This document shows, in pieces, positions 6,958 to 8,974 of a DNA stretch of 8,974 nt. This DNA is from Alphaproteobacteria bacterium (GTDB lineage Bacteria; Pseudomonadota; Alphaproteobacteria; Sphingomonadales; Sphingomonadaceae), in contig JAHJWA010000163.1 in NCBI GenBank assembly GCA_018828205.1, positions 1-8,974 of the forward strand, written 5' to 3'. Below the pieces are notes generated by a model. The model was not told where the DNA came from, searched no databases, and saw nothing but the letters and a program-made list of their open reading frames with translations. Position 1 is the stretch's first letter; each line of letters starts with the position of its first letter. The translations under genes and the position numbers were made by a program.

Positions 6958-6966
6958 GCTTGACGA

Positions 6967-8974
6967 TCAGGGGCGCAGATCGGGCGGGGTCGCAGCATCC
7001 TTGAGCATCGCGATCGCCTCGTCGAGCGTCGTCACCGTCTGATCCTTCTCGCCCAGCGTGCGGATCGCGACGGTGCCTTCCTCGGCCTCGCGCTTGCCCA
7101 CCACCAGCAGATGCGGGACCTTGGCAAGGCTGTGTTCGCGCACCTTGTAGTTGATCTTCTCGTTGCGCAGATCGCAGGTTACCCGGATTCCCGCCGCTTC
7201 CAGCTTCGCCGTCACTTCCTTGGCATAATCGTCGGCATCGGAAACGATCGTCGCGACCACCGCCTGCGTCGGCGCCAGCCAGACCGGCAGGCGGCCCGCG
7301 AAATGCTCGATCAGCACGCCGATGAAGCGTTCGAAGGTCCCGAAGATCGCGCGGTGCAGCATGACCGGACGGTGCTTCTCGCCATCCACGCCGATATAGG
7401 TCGCATCGAGCCGCTCGGGCAGCACGCGGTCGGACTGGATCGTGCCGACCTGCCAGGTCCGCCCAATCGCATCGGTGAGATGCCATTCCAGCTTGGGGGC
7501 GTAGAACGCGCCCTCGCCGGGCAGTTCCTCCCAGCCGTACTCCTCGGTCGCCATGCCGGCTTCGTGCACCGCCGCGCGCAATTCGCTCTCGGCCTTGTCC
7601 CACATCTCCTCGCTGCCGAAGCGCTTCTCGGGCCGCAGCGCGAGCTTGATCTGGTAGCTGAAGCCGAAATGGCCGTAGACGCTGTCGACCAGCCGGCAGA
7701 AGGCGCGGACCTCGTCGACCACCTGCTCCTCGGTGCAGAAGATGTGGCCGTCGTCCTGCGTGAACTGGCGCACGCGCAGGATACCGTGGAGCGCGCCATG
7801 CGGTTCGTTGCGATGGCAGCAACCCATCTCGCCCAGCCGGATCGGCAGGTCGCGATAGCTGGTAATGCCCTGTTTGAAGACCAGGACATGCGCGGGGCAG
7901 TTCATCGGCTTGAGCGCCATCATGTCGCTGTCGCCCGCGATCAGCGGTGCGCCCGACTGCTCCGCCGCTTCGGGATCGGGCACGCTGTCGGGGACCGCGA
8001 ACATGTTCTCGGCATATTTGCCCCAATGGCCCGAACGCTCCCACTGGCGGACATCCATCAGCTGCGGGGTTTTGATCTCCTGATAGCCCGCGCCGTCCAT
8101 CCGGCGGCGCATGTAGCTCTCGAGCTCGCGCCAGATGCGATAGCCCTGCGGGTGCCAGAACACCGAACCATGCGCCTCTTCCTGGAGATGGAACAGGTCC
8201 ATCTCGCGGCCCAGCTTGCGGTGGTCGCGCTTGGCCGCTTCCTCGAGCCGGGTGAGATGCGCGTTGAGCTGCTTCTTGTTGAGCCAGCCGGTGCCGTAAA
8301 TCCGCGTCAATTGCGCGTTGCGCTGGTCGCCGCGCCAATAGGCCCCGGCGACGCGCATCAGCTTGAAGGCCTGCGGGTCGAGCTTGCCGGTCGAGGGCAG
8401 ATGCGGGCCGCGGCACATGTCGAGCCAGGCGTCGTCGGCACCTTCATTGCCCGACCAATAGACCGTCAGCTCTTCGTCCTCGGGCAGTTCCTGCGCCCAT
8501 TCGGCCTTGAAGCTCTCGCCCTCGGCCTGCCATTTGTCGATCAGCTGCGCGCGGGTCCAGACCTCGCGCCGCAGCGGCTTGTCGGCGGCGATGATGGCGC
8601 GCATCTTCTCTTCGATCGCGGGCAGATCGTCCATCGAGAAGGGGTCGCGCGTGTCGGGCGCCTTCACATCGTAATAGAAGCCGTCGTCGGTCGCCGGACC
8701 GAAGGTGATCTGCGTGCCGGGCCACAGCGCCTGGACCGCTTCGGCGAGCACATGCGCGTAATCGTGGCGGACCAGTTCGAGCGCTTCCTCCTCGTCGCGG
8801 GCGGTCACCAGCGCGAGCTCGGCATCGCCTTCGAAGGGGCGGGCGAGATCGCGCAATTCACCGTTGACCCTCGCGGCGAGCGCCGCCTTGGCGAGCCCAG
8901 GCCCGATCGCCGCGTCGACATCGGCAGGGGTGCTGCCGCGCGCCATTTCGCGTGTGGAGCCATCGGGCAGGCTG
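6967..8974 (-). CDS. thrS: Threonyl-tRNA synthetase (5' end beyond the window)
   Basis: Class II aminoacyl-tRNA synthetase that charges tRNA-Thr and edits mischarged Ser. The frame is open to the window edge: before the Met at 8946 it reads SLPDGSTRE, the start of the N-terminal TGS domain, so the true start lies outside. Residues below count from that Met. The editing domain has HDYAH (His61, His65) and CRGPH (Cys178, His182). The catalytic core has KPMNCPAH (zinc ligand Cys350), motif 2 HRNEPHGALHG at 378-388, DDGHIFC (His401), motif 3 region GRTWQVGTIQSD at 495-506 and PVMLHRAIFG with zinc ligand His531. The anticodon-binding domain follows from about 552 (LPVWLAPTQ) to the C-terminus. Compared with the E. 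coli enzyme as remembered, about 14 extra residues precede KPMNC (PEAAEQSGAPLIAGDSDM region), as in other alphaproteobacterial ThrRS. Both editing and synthetic sites look intact. Followed by the TSUP gene after 15 bases. Confidence 0.97.
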   Translation of the reverse strand, partial: SLPDGSTREMARGSTPADVDAAIGPGLAKAALAARVNGELRDLARPFEGDAELALVTARDEEEALELVRHDYAHVLAEAVQALWPGTQITFGPATDDGFYYDVKAPDTRDPFSMDDLPAIEEKMRAIIAADKPLRREVWTRAQLIDKWQAEGESFKAEWAQELPEDEELTVYWSGNEGADDAWLDMCRGPHLPSTGKLDPQAFKLMRVAGAYWRGDQRNAQLTRIYGTGWLNKKQLNAHLTRLEEAAKRDHRKLGREMDLFHLQEEAHGSVFWHPQGYRIWRELESYMRRRMDGAGYQEIKTPQLMDVRQWERSGHWGKYAENMFAVPDSVPDPEAAEQSGAPLIAGDSDMMALKPMNCPAHVLVFKQGITSYRDLPIRLGEMGCCHRNEPHGALHGILRVRQFTQDDGHIFCTEEQVVDEVRAFCRLVDSVYGHFGFSYQIKLALRPEKRFGSEEMWDKAESELRAAVHEAGMATEEYGWEELPGEGAFYAPKLEWHLTDAIGRTWQVGTIQSDRVLPERLDATYIGVDGEKHRPVMLHRAIFGTFERFIGVLIEHFAGRLPVWLAPTQAVVATIVSDADDYAKEVTAKLEAAGIRVTCDLRNEKINYKVREHSLAKVPHLLVVGKREAEEGTVAIRTLGEKDQTVTTLDEAIAMLKDAATPPDLRP

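Noticed and set aside
6951..6969. thrS and the TSUP gene are in the same frame with a single TGA between them, suggesting stop readthrough to a fusion.
   Set aside because: A strong ribosome binding site lies between them and both proteins are complete family members, so separate translation is the simpler reading.
6929..8416. Minus-strand 495-codon open frame inside thrS in another frame.
   Set aside because: Same-strand out-of-frame shadow of a clear threonyl-tRNA synthetase; no independent ribosome binding site or domain.
8944..8946. ATG at 8946 as the start of thrS.
   Set aside because: The codons before it encode SLPDGSTRE, a typical TGS-domain beginning, so the true start lies past the window edge.

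Overview
The window is ordinary, GC-rich bacterial chromosome. The codon use (strong G/C at third positions), the protein sequences and the glnE-peroxiredoxin arrangement suggest an alphaproteobacterium, most likely in the Sphingomonadales (Erythrobacter or Sphingomonas type). This taxonomic call is inference. No transposase, integrase, phage gene, CRISPR array, tRNA or rRNA was seen, and no defence island or other clearly novel system.

Left block, minus strand, 3211 to 1: glnE (glutamine synthetase adenylyltransferase/deadenylase), then a one-cysteine Bcp/PrxQ peroxiredoxin, then the first 21 codons of a third gene that leaves the window. Each junction is a 4-base stop/start overlap (ATGA, then GTGA), so the three genes look like one translationally coupled operon combining nitrogen-assimilation control and peroxide defence.

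Middle block, plus strand, 3299 to 6041: it starts 87 bases away from glnE, divergently. It holds an exported, probably lipid-anchored M28 metallopeptidase with a PA domain, followed 22 bases later by an agmatine deiminase (peptidylarginine deiminase) family enzyme. The pair forms a short operon, and a bulged 12-bp hairpin spans the second stop codon. The 166-base gap up to the next gene holds that hairpin and a possible 42-residue membrane peptide.

Right block, minus strand, 8974 to 6208: thrS (threonyl-tRNA synthetase, with its first codons beyond the window edge) followed 15 bases later by a TSUP (TauE/SafE-type) membrane transporter. The transporter's apparent GTG start lies inside a perfect 9-base match to the anti-Shine-Dalgarno sequence.

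Several very long open frames run antisense to, or upstream of, the real genes, as expected at this GC content. They are treated as shadows. The most useful second looks are the transporter start, the small open frame with its hairpin, the missing resolving cysteine of the peroxiredoxin, and the deiminase without an adjacent partner hydrolase.
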